Assembly: GCF_000025325.1 (NCBI RefSeq)
Contig: NC_013743.1
Location: forward strand, 3,596,001 to 3,660,000
Origin: Haloterrigena turkmenica DSM 5511
GTDB lineage: Archaea > Halobacteriota > Halobacteria > Halobacteriales > Natrialbaceae
DNA: 64,000 bases
Direction: 5' to 3'
In this document: positions 40,869-49,575 of the stretch, one piece after another
Numbering within the stretch: position 1 is the stretch's first letter
How the letters are laid out: each line of letters begins with the position of its first letter
Position numbers and translations under genes: made by a program
The notes under the pieces: generated by a model
Seen by the model: only the letters and a program-made list of their open reading frames with translations
Told to the model about the DNA's origin: nothing
Databases searched by the model: none

Positions 40869-42038
40869 CGTCACGACCCAGAGGAGCGCGCCGAGGCGCA
40901 CGAAGTCGTGGTCCTCCGGATCGACCCGCACGGTGTGGGACGCCCCCACGGCGATGAACCCGAGCGCGACGGCGGTCGAGAACCGGTGGACGAGCACGTT
41001 CAGCGGGAGCCGCGTCACGCCGAGCAGCGTGTAATCGAGAAGGATCGCGGTCGCGAAGCCGATCGAGCCGGCCGCGAACGCCGTCGGTCGGTCGAGCGAC
41101 CGCGCGAAGTAGTACGTACAGACCGGCAAGCCGACGGCGAGCAGCGGGTAGAACGCCGCTGCGATGAACCGAGGATCGATCCCCTCGAGTCGCGCCTCGA
41201 CGGCGATCGCACCGAACCGGACGAAGAGGTAGAGCCCGAGCAGCGAGCCTGCCAAACACAGCGCGCGCGGGACGCGGGCAGCGACCGAATTCGGGAACGA
41301 GGTCCGGGTCGACACCCGGCTCGCGAGCAACAGGCCGGGAAGGAGGCCGACGATCGCGACGTGGAACGGCGGGTCGCCGCTCTCGAGGTCGACGACCGTC
41401 ACCCAGCCGTCGGAATCGAAGCCGCGGCCGTTTCCCAGGTGAACGCGCGAGACGTTCGAGACGTACCGCCGATCCATGAACTCGCGTTCGACGTAGCGCT
41501 GGGAGTCCTCGGCGCTGTCGACCGTGTGGCTGAGCCGGAACCAGTCCCAGTGTTCGCTGTGGGCCTGGATCGCGGTCCACTCCTCGTCGGGGTCGGGTGA
41601 CTCGTAGGCGCGGATGTGCTCGCGCGAGCCGAGATAGTCGCCATCGTGGAGCTGGTAGCTCTCGTCGAGCCACACGCCCTCGTCCGTCTCGTTGCCCGTG
41701 GAGACGTAGACGTACCGCGTCGAGCCGTCGGCGCTTCGCCAGGCCGTTTCGGTCCCGACGACGTCCTCGGAGTCGGTCTCGCTCACGTCCTCCTCATCGG
41801 GCGCGGTCTCGTTCCAGTCGCCTCGACTCCGCTCTTCTAGGTGCCGGCGCGTCTCCGCCGGATCGCCGTTGATCAACACGTTGATCGCGAGCGTCCGTTC
41901 CTCGAAGGCCGTCGCGCTGCTCGTGTACGGCCACAGCGAGGTCTCGTCGCCGGTGCTCACAAGCTGCTGGTGTCGGTCGGCTCCGTGGCCGTCCGCCGAC
42001 GTGGCGGCGGTCGATCCGAAAGCCAGTACGAAACACAC
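40839..42038 (-). CDS. Exported/membrane protein, function unknown
   Basis: The protein of about 399 residues has a probable N-terminal signal or membrane segment, an extracellular acidic domain (about residues 25-225) with SRGDWNETAPDEEDVSETDS and a GSTRYVYVSTGNETDEGVWL strand-rich area. Five or six membrane helices follow in the C-terminal 180 residues. The GTG at 42038 lies within the hydrophobic stretch; in-frame codons upstream read IERQTLIALGAVVV with no standard start codon before a stop. The true 5' end is therefore uncertain. Family not recognised. Confidence 0.65.
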   Translation of the reverse strand: MCFVLAFGSTAATSADGHGADRHQQLVSTGDETSLWPYTSSATAFEERTLAINVLINGDPAETRRHLEERSRGDWNETAPDEEDVSETDSEDVVGTETAWRSADGSTRYVYVSTGNETDEGVWLDESYQLHDGDYLGSREHIRAYESPDPDEEWTAIQAHSEHWDWFRLSHTVDSAEDSQRYVEREFMDRRYVSNVSRVHLGNGRGFDSDGWVTVVDLESGDPPFHVAIVGLLPGLLLASRVSTRTSFPNSVAARVPRALCLAGSLLGLYLFVRFGAIAVEARLEGIDPRFIAAAFYPLLAVGLPVCTYYFARSLDRPTAFAAGSIGFATAILLDYTLLGVTRLPLNVLVHRFSTAVALGFIAVGASHTVRVDPEDHDFVRLGALLWVVTLLVPLLRFL

Positions 42039-42276
42039 GACGACGACCGCTCCGAGAGCGATCAGCGTCTGTCGCTCGATGGGCGGTCACCCCCGTCAGC
42101 GATCGTTCGAGTGTTCATCGGTAGAACGACGGGCCGGGCCCGTCAGGTGGCTACGTAGGACCCGTCTCGGTCCGCTTATAGGCTTTCTCGTCTCCGCTGT
42201 CGGGAGTTCTACCGGTGACTGTCAGGGTTTCGAACCGGTCGCGGCGACGCGCGATGTTGAAGCGAACGGGGGCAGT

Positions 42277-43194
42277 TCAGTCCATCTCCTCGGCGCGACG
42301 CGTCGTGAGAACGGGAACCGGCGACGTGCGGATAACGCGCTCCGTGAAGCTGCCGAGCAAATGGCGGTCGATACCGGTCCGGCCGTGGGTGCCCATCACG
42401 ACGAGGTCGATCGCCTCCGCCTCGGCGTAGGCGAGGACCTCTCGAGGCACCGAGCCGGTCTCGATGGCGGTCTCGACGTCGTTGGCGCCCGCCCGCGTGG
42501 CGGTCGCCGCGTCCTCCTCGAGGGTCTCCCGTAAGTTCTCCTCGAGTTGGGCGGGGAGCGGGGCCGTTTCCGCGTCGGCGACCTCCGGCAGTTCGTCCAT
42601 GACCGACAGCAGGTGCAGCGTCCCGCCACAGCGGTTCGCGAACTGCGCTCCCAGTTCGACCGCCGCCCTCGCGTGAACGCTCCCGTCAGTCGGTACGAGG
42701 ACGTTTCCGTAGGGGTAGGTCGCCCTCGCGTCGTCGGCCGCGCGAACGGTCAGCACCGGCACCTCGCTCCGGTTGACGACGTAGTCGGTGACGCTGCCGA
42801 GGATGTACTCTCCCAGGCCGCGTCGGCCGTGGGCACCCATCACAACGAAATCGAAGGCGACGCCGTCCGCGTTGTCCGATTCCGATTCAGACTCGGCACC
42901 GGCGGTGACGAACTTGACGATCGTCTCGCGCGGTTCGCCCTGGACGACGTGCGTACTGACGGGCACGTCACGCTCCGCGGCCAGTTCGGCGGCCGCCGAC
43001 ACGATCTCTTTGCCTTCCTCCTCCAAGGCGTCGACGACCTGCGTGCCGAGACGCGTGAGACTCGGCTGGTTCGTGTCCGCGACGTTGAGGACATGCACGA
43101 TGGCGTCCTGGTCAGCGGCGATATCCAGCGCGTGCTCGAGGGCCGCCCTCGCGGAGTCGCTCCCGTCGGTCGGCACGAGAATGCGAGTATCCAT
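42277..43194 (-). CDS. Universal stress protein with two UspA domains
   Basis: The 305-residue protein is a tandem UspA. The first domain starts MDTRILVPTDGSDSARAALE and ends near VLTVRAADD. The second starts NVLVPTDGSVHARAAVELGA. Each has an ATP-binding loop, GAHGRRGLGEYILGS and GTHGRTGIDRHLLGS (G-x2-G-x9-G-S). Such tandem proteins are common in haloarchaea and respond to stress or energy state. The ATG at 43194 removes a basic in-frame extension. Confidence 0.9.
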   Translation of the reverse strand: MDTRILVPTDGSDSARAALEHALDIAADQDAIVHVLNVADTNQPSLTRLGTQVVDALEEEGKEIVSAAAELAAERDVPVSTHVVQGEPRETIVKFVTAGAESESESDNADGVAFDFVVMGAHGRRGLGEYILGSVTDYVVNRSEVPVLTVRAADDARATYPYGNVLVPTDGSVHARAAVELGAQFANRCGGTLHLLSVMDELPEVADAETAPLPAQLEENLRETLEEDAATATRAGANDVETAIETGSVPREVLAYAEAEAIDLVVMGTHGRTGIDRHLLGSFTERVIRTSPVPVLTTRRAEEMD

Positions 43195-43276
43195 GCGCCG
43201 TGATTCGGGACGAATCCGCTTACGTCTATGGGACGACACTCGCAACGTGGGCGATGGAGAAGGGACCCAGCACCGT

Positions 43277-43645
43277 TCAGGCGCCGGGGATCCCGACGGC
43301 GTCGAAGGCGGTGACCCCGAGCGCGGCGAGGGCGTAGAGGACGACCAGCACCGTCACCCAGGCGACGAGACCGATCATCGCCGCGGCGGTCCAGTCGCCG
43401 GGGTACTGGAAGTTGATCACGGCGATGTACGCCAGCAGCGCCAGCAACGGCCCGAGCAGGGGGATCCACCCGACGAAGAAGCCGACGAGTCCCCAGACGA
43501 TCGCCCCGATCAACGCGGTGACGATCGCGTGATCGTAGTCGTCGGCTCCGACGATGATGCGGGCGCCGACGTAGATTCCCAGTGCACCGATCAGCAGGCT
43601 CACCACGAAGACGATGGCTGACCCGATTGGTGACGCAGCGACCAT
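43277..43645 (-). CDS. Four-helix membrane protein, function unknown
   Basis: The 122-residue protein has about four membrane segments. It starts MVAASPIGSAIVFVVSLLIG and contains the repeated Gly-rich stretches GAIVWGLVGFFVGWIPLLGP and GLVAWVTVLVVLYALAALG. Small haloarchaeal membrane proteins like this are common; I assign no family. The long upstream frame (to 43945) is non-coding in appearance. Confidence 0.7.
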   Translation of the reverse strand: MVAASPIGSAIVFVVSLLIGALGIYVGARIIVGADDYDHAIVTALIGAIVWGLVGFFVGWIPLLGPLLALLAYIAVINFQYPGDWTAAAMIGLVAWVTVLVVLYALAALGVTAFDAVGIPGA

Positions 43646-43947
43646 TGTACCTGAACACACGTCAGATAGCCCGAACAGTCCACTGCTTGCAAGTTCTATA
43701 CAGCGGTCATCGAGCGCGTATATTGTTGCTACGTCGCCGGAAGGAGGCGCTGATACGATGTTGGCACTGTCATCTGTCACGACAACTCTCACTCGGTGGA
43801 CGAGCCGACCGGGTCGGCCGACGGTCGACTCGCCGTCGGTTCGAAGGCCGGCGATTGCACGAGACTCCGACCCGGGCACGACGACCGACGGCCGTGAAAC
43901 CGCCGGAACCACGACGTTGATACGGCCGCCGCGTGTATCGGTCACCC

Positions 43948-45522
43948 ATGGCGACCGATCAGGCCCAGCACGAGGCGGCCGACGACAGCTACGCGGCGCT
44001 CGAGGAACGCGTTCGGCGGATTACGAACGTTTCGAACGCCTCGGGCATCCTCCAGTGGGACCAGGAAGTCGTGATGCCCGACGAGGGGACCCCCGCCCGC
44101 GCACAGCAACTCTCGGCGCTGTCTTCGATCGGCCACGAACTCCTGACGGCCGACGAGACCGGTGCATTGCTCGAGGAACTGGAAGACGGCGAGACGACTC
44201 CGTCGTCTCGAGAAGACGGTGAAACCGCGAGTAGCGACCTTGGCGAGGAGCAGGCCGCCGTCGTCCGCGAGGTTCGCCGCAAGTACGACCGCGAGACCAG
44301 CGTCCCGCAAGACCTCGTCGAGGAGATTTCCGAGACGACGACCAACGCCCACCCCGCCTGGAAACAGGCCAAGGAGAACGACGACTTCGAGGAGTTCGCG
44401 CCCGTCCTCGAGAAACTCGTGGAACTCAAACGGGAGTACGCGGAGCACATCGATCCCGACGCCGACCCCTACGAGGTGCTGTTCTCGGACTACGAGCCCT
44501 ACATCGACCTCGAGACGGCCGAACGGGTCCTCGAGCGTCTCCGCGAGGAGCTCGTGCCGCTGATCGACGCGATCGACGAGAGCGATGCGGAGTTGACCAC
44601 GGACGCCTTCGCTGGCGAGTTCGACGACGACGATCAGGAGACGCTGGCGCGGGACGTCCTCGACTCGCTCGGCTATAACTGGGATCGCGGCCGCCTCGAT
44701 ACGGCACCGCACCCGTTCTCCTCGGGGACGCAGTTCGACGCCCGCGTGACGACCCGCTTCGAACCCGACGACTTGCTGGGCTCGATCACGTCGGTCATCC
44801 ACGAGTTCGGCCACGCCAACTACACGCTCGGCCTCCCAGACGAGGGGTACGGCACGCCGCTGGGCGAGGCGCGGGATCTCTCTGTCCACGAGTCCCAGTC
44901 GCGGCTCTGGGAGAACCACGTCGGCCGCTCGCGACCCTTCTGGGAGCAGTTCCTCCCGACCGCCCGCGAGCGATTCCCCGAACTCGAGGACGTCTCGTCC
45001 GAGGCGGCCTACGAGTCGGCCAATCAGGTCCACGACGACAACCTCATCCGGGTCGAAGCGGACGAACTCACCTACCACCTCCACATCGTGATCCGGTTCG
45101 AGATCGAACGCGATCTGATCCGCGGGGACCTCGCGGTCGAAGAGGTCCCCGAAACGTGGAACGACAAGTACGAGGAGTATCTGGGCGTTCGGCCCGAGAC
45201 CGACGCCGAGGGCTGCCTGCAGGACATCCACTGGTCCCACGGCTCCTTCGGCTACTTCCCGACGTACTCGCTGGGCTCCGTGCTCGCGGCGCAGCTGTAC
45301 GCCGCCGCCGAAGACGAACTCGGCCAGTTCGACGACCAGATTCGCGAGGGCGAGTTCGACGAACTCAACGGCTGGCTCCGCGAGAACGTCCACCGACACG
45401 GCAAGCGCTACACCACGCCCGAACTGATCGAACGCGCGACCGGCCAGGAGCTGACTGCCGACCCCTTCCTCGAGTACGTCACGTCGAAATACGGCGAACT
45501 GTACGCCCTCGAGGACTACTGA
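43948..45522 (+). CDS. M32 carboxypeptidase (carboxypeptidase Taq family)
   Basis: The 524-residue protein has the M32 signature: HEFGH at residues 285-289 (zinc ligands and catalytic Glu), followed by the LSVHESQSRLWENHVGRSRP block bearing the third ligand, and DIHWSHGSFGYFPTYSLGS near the C-terminus. It removes C-terminal residues from peptides in the cytosol. An acidic insertion at about 78-100 makes it slightly longer than typical members. The ATG at 43948 is chosen over the GTG-type extension at 43933. Confidence 0.93.
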   Translation: MATDQAQHEAADDSYAALEERVRRITNVSNASGILQWDQEVVMPDEGTPARAQQLSALSSIGHELLTADETGALLEELEDGETTPSSREDGETASSDLGEEQAAVVREVRRKYDRETSVPQDLVEEISETTTNAHPAWKQAKENDDFEEFAPVLEKLVELKREYAEHIDPDADPYEVLFSDYEPYIDLETAERVLERLREELVPLIDAIDESDAELTTDAFAGEFDDDDQETLARDVLDSLGYNWDRGRLDTAPHPFSSGTQFDARVTTRFEPDDLLGSITSVIHEFGHANYTLGLPDEGYGTPLGEARDLSVHESQSRLWENHVGRSRPFWEQFLPTARERFPELEDVSSEAAYESANQVHDDNLIRVEADELTYHLHIVIRFEIERDLIRGDLAVEEVPETWNDKYEEYLGVRPETDAEGCLQDIHWSHGSFGYFPTYSLGSVLAAQLYAAAEDELGQFDDQIREGEFDELNGWLRENVHRHGKRYTTPELIERATGQELTADPFLEYVTSKYGELYALEDY

Positions 45523-45846
45523 CGCGGCGGCGTTCGACTCTGATCCGGTTTGAGTTTGTGATAGTCCTCGAGCCCGTGTGGTTCCCCTATTGCCGTACGG
45601 GATCATTTGTGTCCTCCCGAACTATTGTCATAGTTTCAATACCTCTATCTCACTCCCAAACCGTACAGGCATAATGTACTCGACAGTCACTCGCGATGGG
45701 ATAGATGGGAGAACGCACACCATGGACATGCCAGAATTCCATGCGCTGCTTTCCTCAGTGCATAGTATGGCTACCTCATAGCTTCGATTCGGGTTCTCTA
45801 TCACCACGAACCCCGACGCTACTGAGAGGTTCCAATCGCTGACCAA

Positions 45847-45975
45847 TGGAGGCAGGAAACGCCAAGCCCTCTCCACGGAAGGCGGACGCAGAGACTGCCG
45901 TTGAAAGCGGTCAGCGAGACACGTCCAGAACGTGCCACTTGGAAAACCCTCGCACTCCTGAAAGGGTTGGGGGAT
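45847..45975 (+). pseudogene. C-terminal remnant resembling an IS1341-type TnpB
   Basis: The frame reads MEAGNAKPSPRKADAETAVE, then about 22 residues ending CHLENPRTPERVGG and TAG. I recall tails of this type (AGNAKPS..KA..E, then SRTC) from haloarchaeal IS605/IS1341 TnpB proteins, but cannot test it. A TGA stop lies just upstream in frame, so the rest of the gene is gone or frameshifted. It would mark an old insertion element. Confidence 0.4.
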
Positions 45976-46076
45976 AGTACAAGGGGTTGGCCAACCCGTT
46001 TCTTTTACTGAACCGTCCGATTGAGTTGCAGTCGTCTTTCCGAATAACGAAATCGCGCTCCTATCTACTCTGTTAG

Positions 46077-46163
46077 AACAGTCCCGCCCCAAACGCGATC
46101 ACCGTCATGTTGTTCGCGAACGAGAACAGGCCGTCCGTCGTCGCGACAGGCAGATCCCGCTTT
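46077..46163 (-). pseudogene. C-terminal fragment of an unidentified protein
   Basis: The minus strand reads KRDLPVATTDGLFSFANNMT then VIAFGAGLF and TAA. It has good codon character over about 28 codons but no start and no continuation upstream. The hydrophobic end suggests a membrane protein; the family is not identified. Confidence 0.35.
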
Positions 46164-46178
46164 GAACAAGCCTTCCAA

Positions 46179-46649
46179 TCAGGTGTGCGGAATGCGCTTC
46201 AACAGCGCGACGGCGACGCGGCGCCGAGCGACGGTCACGGCGACGGCCGCGCCGATCGCAAACGCGATCACACTGGCGACGGTCGGGTTGCCGACGCCCG
46301 CCAGCGACGACCCGCTCGCGCCCGTACCGAACAGGCCCAGCGAGGCTGCGATCAGTCCCCCGATCGCGAGCACCGACGCCGCGACGGACGCAAGCGCTCG
46401 CAGCGGACTCGGCCTCTCGAGGTCGCACTCGAGTCGCGTCGATGCGCGAACCGAATCTGGGCCCCGGCGTGACGGCCGCGATGGCGATACCGGAACTCCC
46501 ACCTGTCGTTCGGCGACGTCGCGTGCAGGATCGTCGAGTAGACGACCATCGGCTCCGTGAGTTCGCCGCATCCCACGGAGACGATGCGTGATGCCGGTCC
46601 CGATCCCCGAGTTGATGGAGACGCCAGCCGGTCGCGACGAGTTCGGCAC
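46179..46649 (-). pseudogene. Degraded membrane protein gene
   Basis: Residues 80-156 of this frame look real, with two membrane helices (SVAASVLAIGGLIAASLG and NPTVASVIAFAIGAAVAVTV) and a basic end. The N-terminal half is Arg-rich and unconvincing. A better-looking stretch, PMVVYSTILHATSPNDRWEF, lies in another frame at about 46490-46550. I read it as a frameshifted gene for a small membrane protein. Confidence 0.45.
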
Positions 46650-46712
46650 GCCAGACGAGGAAGTCGAGCCTTCTATCTATTAACTTATGAGCACAGGATA
46701 GAACGATGAAAT

Positions 46713-46889
46713 ATGGAACGTGGTATTCGTCGTCGTCTGGACGTTCTTATTGCTCTTGTATCAGGCCTCCTTGGGATTGTCACCACATATTTGATTTTAA
46801 GCCCAAGAACGGACCCATTGTTTTTCCTTTTCTCATTTTTCACTACAGTAGTCATTTGGCTACTGGCATTATGGTATACAGAAGGATGA
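46713..46889 (+). CDS. 58-residue membrane protein
   Basis: The ATG at 46713 starts MERGIRRRLDVLIALVSGLL. A second hydrophobic span, FFLFSFFTTVVIWLLALWY, follows, and the frame ends TEG then TGA at 46887-46889. Two membrane helices flanked by an Arg-rich cytosolic N-terminus and a polar turn (LSPRTDP) make a sensible hairpin membrane protein. The DNA is AT-rich compared with the surroundings. Overlapping frames give implausible proteins. Function unknown. Confidence 0.6.
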   Translation: MERGIRRRLDVLIALVSGLLGIVTTYLILSPRTDPLFFLFSFFTTVVIWLLALWYTEG

Positions 46890-47131
46890 CTCATATTCCA
46901 GAGACACCAATACGAGATTCGGAGTTCTAAGTCGATTTAAAGGGACTATCGACCCAGCGATCCGGATAGGGAAGGTGGGTCGGCGTGAGGTCGACTACGC
47001 GCGGACTACTTTCTATATACGATTGCTGAAATAATTAGCGGGTGTACCGGATTGATGTAGTTCGGGTGTGACTCGAGACGCCCCGAGGAAGTGTCGTCGA
47101 TCAGTCACGGAGAGCGTGCCGCAACCCGGTC

Positions 47132-47139
47132 GTTTTAGA
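47132..47139 (+). promoter_or_regulatory. TATA-like box of the SDR gene
   Basis: GTTTTAGA ends 24 nt before the ATG at 47164. Confidence 0.45.
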
Positions 47140-47163
47140 GGGCGTTTGTCGTGAGTGTCGATC

Positions 47164-47910
47164 ATGACCGACGAGTCACTCGCCGGCGAGACGGCGATCG
47201 TCACGGGAGCGAGCACGGGTATCGGCGCAGCGACCTGCCGCGCGTTCGCCGCCGCGGGCGCGAACGTCGTCCTCGCGGCCCGCAGCGAGGACCAGTTGGC
47301 CGACCTCGCGGACGAACTCGAGTCCGACCACGGCGTCGAGACGCTGGTCGTCCCGACGAACGTCCGCGAGGAGGACGCGGTCGACGCGCTGATCGACGAG
47401 ACCGTCGAGACGTTCGGCGGGATCGACGTGCTGGTGAACAACGCGGGGCTCTCCCGGGGTGGCGAGGTCGATGAATTGACGACCGAGGAGTACGAGACGA
47501 TGCAGGAGACCAACGTCGACGGCGTCTTCTACGCGACGCGGGCGGCGATCCCCCACGTTCGCGAGCGCGACGGCCACCTGATCTTCGTCGCCAGTTTCGC
47601 CGGCCGCCACCCGCGGCCGGCCAACCCCGTCTACGCCGCTACGAAGTGGTGGACCCGTGGCTTCGCCAAGAGCGTCGCCGCCCAGATCGGCGACGACGAC
47701 GTCGGCATCACTGTCGTCAACCCCGCCGAAGTCCGCTCGCAGTTCGAGACGGGCGACGGGCGGACCTTCGCCGACGCGTACGACGAAGACGAGGCGAGCG
47801 AACCCGAGGAGGTCGCCGAAGCCATCGCCTTCGCCGCCGGACAGGACCGCTCGAGCATCAGCGAGATCGACATCAATCCGCGGGACAAGTTCGCCGACAC
47901 CTTCTTCTGA
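47164..47910 (+). CDS. Short-chain dehydrogenase/reductase
   Basis: The 248-residue protein is a classical SDR. TGASTGIG (about residues 14-21) binds NAD(P); VNNAGLS follows near residue 92; the catalytic triad is Ser144, Tyr157 and Lys161 (VYAATK). Arg40 in LAARSEDQL points to NADP(H). The C-terminal block SSISEIDINPRDKFADTFF is common in haloarchaeal SDRs. The substrate is unknown. Confidence 0.9.
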   Translation: MTDESLAGETAIVTGASTGIGAATCRAFAAAGANVVLAARSEDQLADLADELESDHGVETLVVPTNVREEDAVDALIDETVETFGGIDVLVNNAGLSRGGEVDELTTEEYETMQETNVDGVFYATRAAIPHVRERDGHLIFVASFAGRHPRPANPVYAATKWWTRGFAKSVAAQIGDDDVGITVVNPAEVRSQFETGDGRTFADAYDEDEASEPEEVAEAIAFAAGQDRSSISEIDINPRDKFADTFF

Positions 47911-47997
47911 GCCGCGGCGATCGCAGTCCGCCGCGGTAACACTGGGGTGGCAGTTGCCGGGTGCAGACTCACCCGCGGTGGCTCCCATAGCTCGCGT

Positions 47998-48768
47998 ATG
48001 CGCGTTTCAATTCCGGGCCTTCCCGGCGTCTACTACGATACCGACTCGGGATCGACGGCCATCGGGGTCGCCTCGACGGCCATCGGTCGCAAAGCACCGA
48101 AACCACAGGGGTACGCCATCCAGTTGCTCCCCTACGTCTGGTCGTTCGATGTCGACCTACGGGAGGTTCCGAACGACCACCCGATCCAGTACCTCCACCC
48201 GGAGGGCGCCCGAAGCTTCGGCGAACTCTCCCCCCAGCGCGGCGTCCGCGAAGCCGGCAACGAACTCGAGTCGGTGCTACGGTTCGTCTGGTCGGTCAAC
48301 CAGGAGGTCGAGTCGACCGCGAACCAGTTGATCGGTCGCGGCTCGGCCGAGGACGGCGTCGTCATCGAGATCGAAGAGGGAACCGTCAGCGTCGGCGGCG
48401 ACGAACTCGCCACTGACGAGTTCGACCTCGAGGAGCCGGCGGCCGGCGAGACGACCGCGAGCGGGACGAACGCGGACGCCGTCACCACCATCGACATTGC
48501 CGACGGGACGGACGTCATCAACGGGAGCGACGCTACCGGGGTAGCTACTGACGACGAACGGGCCGTCGACGAGACGGACGGCTCGGACGCGGGTGACGAA
48601 AGCGACGAGACGGATTCGGAGAACGTGTTCGGCGCCACCGAAGAGCCGCCGGCCGACGAGACGTTCGATCGCGAGGAACCGTTCGGGGCCGACGAGTCCG
48701 CCTCCGACGAGGAGTCCGCCACCGGCGGCGAGACCGGTGCCGACGACATCGATCCGGACGAGCCGTAA
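47998..48768 (+). CDS. Acidic protein of unknown function, haloarchaeal
   Basis: In the 256-residue protein the N-terminal 120 residues look like a folded domain (MRVSIPGLPGVYYDTDSGST; GYAIQLLPYVWSFDVDLREV; HPEGARSFGELSPQRGVREA). The rest is an acidic, Asp/Glu/Ser/Thr-rich low-complexity tail of about 110 residues. No signal peptide or membrane helix is seen. I do not recognise a family and give no function. The ATG at 47998 is the first with good coding context. Confidence 0.7.
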   Translation: MRVSIPGLPGVYYDTDSGSTAIGVASTAIGRKAPKPQGYAIQLLPYVWSFDVDLREVPNDHPIQYLHPEGARSFGELSPQRGVREAGNELESVLRFVWSVNQEVESTANQLIGRGSAEDGVVIEIEEGTVSVGGDELATDEFDLEEPAAGETTASGTNADAVTTIDIADGTDVINGSDATGVATDDERAVDETDGSDAGDESDETDSENVFGATEEPPADETFDREEPFGADESASDEESATGGETGADDIDPDEP

Positions 48769-48837
48769 GAGACGCCAGCGCCGTCGCTGCTCGAGACGTG
48801 ACGTTCGCGAAAAACGGCGGCTCGAGGGGCTCGTCGC

Positions 48838-49107
48838 TTACGCGCCGGCCGACTCGAGGGCGTCTTCGATGTCGTCGCGCTGGGTGACGCCGACGAAGCG
48901 CTCGACGATGCCGTCGTCGTTCTCGATGATCAGGGTCGGCAGCGAGCGAACCTGATACTCGTTGGCGACGTCTTGCTGTTCGTCGACGTTGATCTTCTCG
49001 ACCTCAAATCGGCCCTCCCAGTCCTCCTCGAGGTCCTCGAGGATCGGATCCTGGGTCTTACAGGGGCCACACCAGTCAGCGTAGAAGTCCTTGAGTGTGA
49101 CAGTCAT
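48838..49107 (-). CDS. Thioredoxin
   Basis: The 89-residue protein is a short thioredoxin fold with the active site WCGPC (Cys13, Cys16) in FYADWCGPCKTQDPI and the cis-proline in VRSLPTLIIEND. It begins directly at the first strand (MTVTLKDFYAD), as many archaeal small thioredoxins do. It reduces protein disulfides in the cytosol. The long open frame to 49566 is antisense noise. A GCATAAGGG stretch about 30 nt upstream may be its promoter. Confidence 0.9.
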   Translation of the reverse strand: MTVTLKDFYADWCGPCKTQDPILEDLEEDWEGRFEVEKINVDEQQDVANEYQVRSLPTLIIENDDGIVERFVGVTQRDDIEDALESAGA

Positions 49108-49202
49108 CGGTTCATCGCTAGTTCCGACGCGGCGCGCATAAGGGTTTCCCACCGGTCTGTGATTGCCGCAAGCGGTGACGTCAGTGATACCGCCGGACGA
49201 AA

Positions 49203-49210
49203 GATTTAGT
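49203..49210 (+). promoter_or_regulatory. TATA-like box of the Sec61-beta gene
   Basis: GATTTAGT ends 23 nt before the ATG at 49234, matching leaderless spacing. Confidence 0.4.
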
Positions 49211-49233
49211 TCCACCCGTCCGTAGTAGCGGGT

Positions 49234-49395
49234 ATGGACCGAGGACAGAACAGCGGTGGGCTGATGTCCAGTGCCGGACTCGTCCGGTACTTCGACTCCG
49301 AGGACTCGAACGCGATCAAGATCGACCCCAAGACGGTCATCGCGACCGGCGTGATGATCGGGGTACTGGTACAGCTGCTGACCTTCGTCGCGTAA
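49234..49395 (+). CDS. secG: Preprotein translocase subunit Sec61-beta (archaeal SecG)
   Basis: The 53-residue protein is small but unmistakable. It has the polar N-terminus [20 protein letters not shown], then [16 protein letters not shown] and a single C-terminal membrane helix ([15 protein letters not shown]). [11 protein letters not shown]-x-x-x-I-K-I-DPK-V is the archaeal Sec61-beta signature. It is a tail-anchored accessory subunit of the SecYE-beta translocon. It stands alone, away from secY and secE, as usual in archaea. Confidence 0.92.
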   Translation: MDRGQNSGGLMSSAGLVRYFDSEDSNAIKIDPKTVIATGVMIGVLVQLLTFVA

Positions 49396-49524
49396 ACCGA
49401 CGCCCACTTCTCGACGCCGACCACCCGCTCGAGAGCGGTAGCGCTCCGCTCGGCGCTGCTCGCGGCTCGATCTCGAGACCGCGGAAAACGGCACGAATCG
49501 TCGCGTTCGACGCGATGTCGTTCG

Positions 49525-49544
49525 ATCTGACCGTGCGGTCAGAT
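49525..49544. promoter_or_regulatory. Perfect 20-bp palindromic operator candidate
   Basis: ATCTGACCGTGCGGTCAGAT is a perfect dyad (9-bp arms around TG). It sits immediately upstream of the TATA box CATATATA at 49547-49554 of the VOC gene. The TGACCG-N2-CGGTCA core looks like a TetR-type operator. No TetR gene is in the window. Confidence 0.65.
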
Positions 49545-49546
49545 AA

Positions 49547-49554
49547 CATATATA
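49547..49554 (+). promoter_or_regulatory. TATA box of the VOC dioxygenase gene
   Basis: CATATATA ends 21 nt before the ATG at 49576, with the palindrome ending two bases before it. Confidence 0.6.
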
Positions 49555-49575
49555 CGAGCGCCGCATATCGTCCGT

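Larger units (their letters stand above)
45523..46712. other. Gene-decay zone without an intact gene
   Basis: These 1190 bp lack any whole gene. They contain three remnants: a TnpB-like C-terminus at 45847-45975, a membrane-protein C-terminus at 46077-46163 and a frame-broken membrane protein at 46179-46649. The sequence from 45600 to 45830 is AT-richer and shows nothing I can name. Confidence 0.65.

Noticed and set aside
46706-46930. 74-residue plus-strand frame overlapping the 58-residue protein
   Set aside because: It mixes Cys, Trp and His without structure. The shorter frame at 46713 gives two clean membrane helices.
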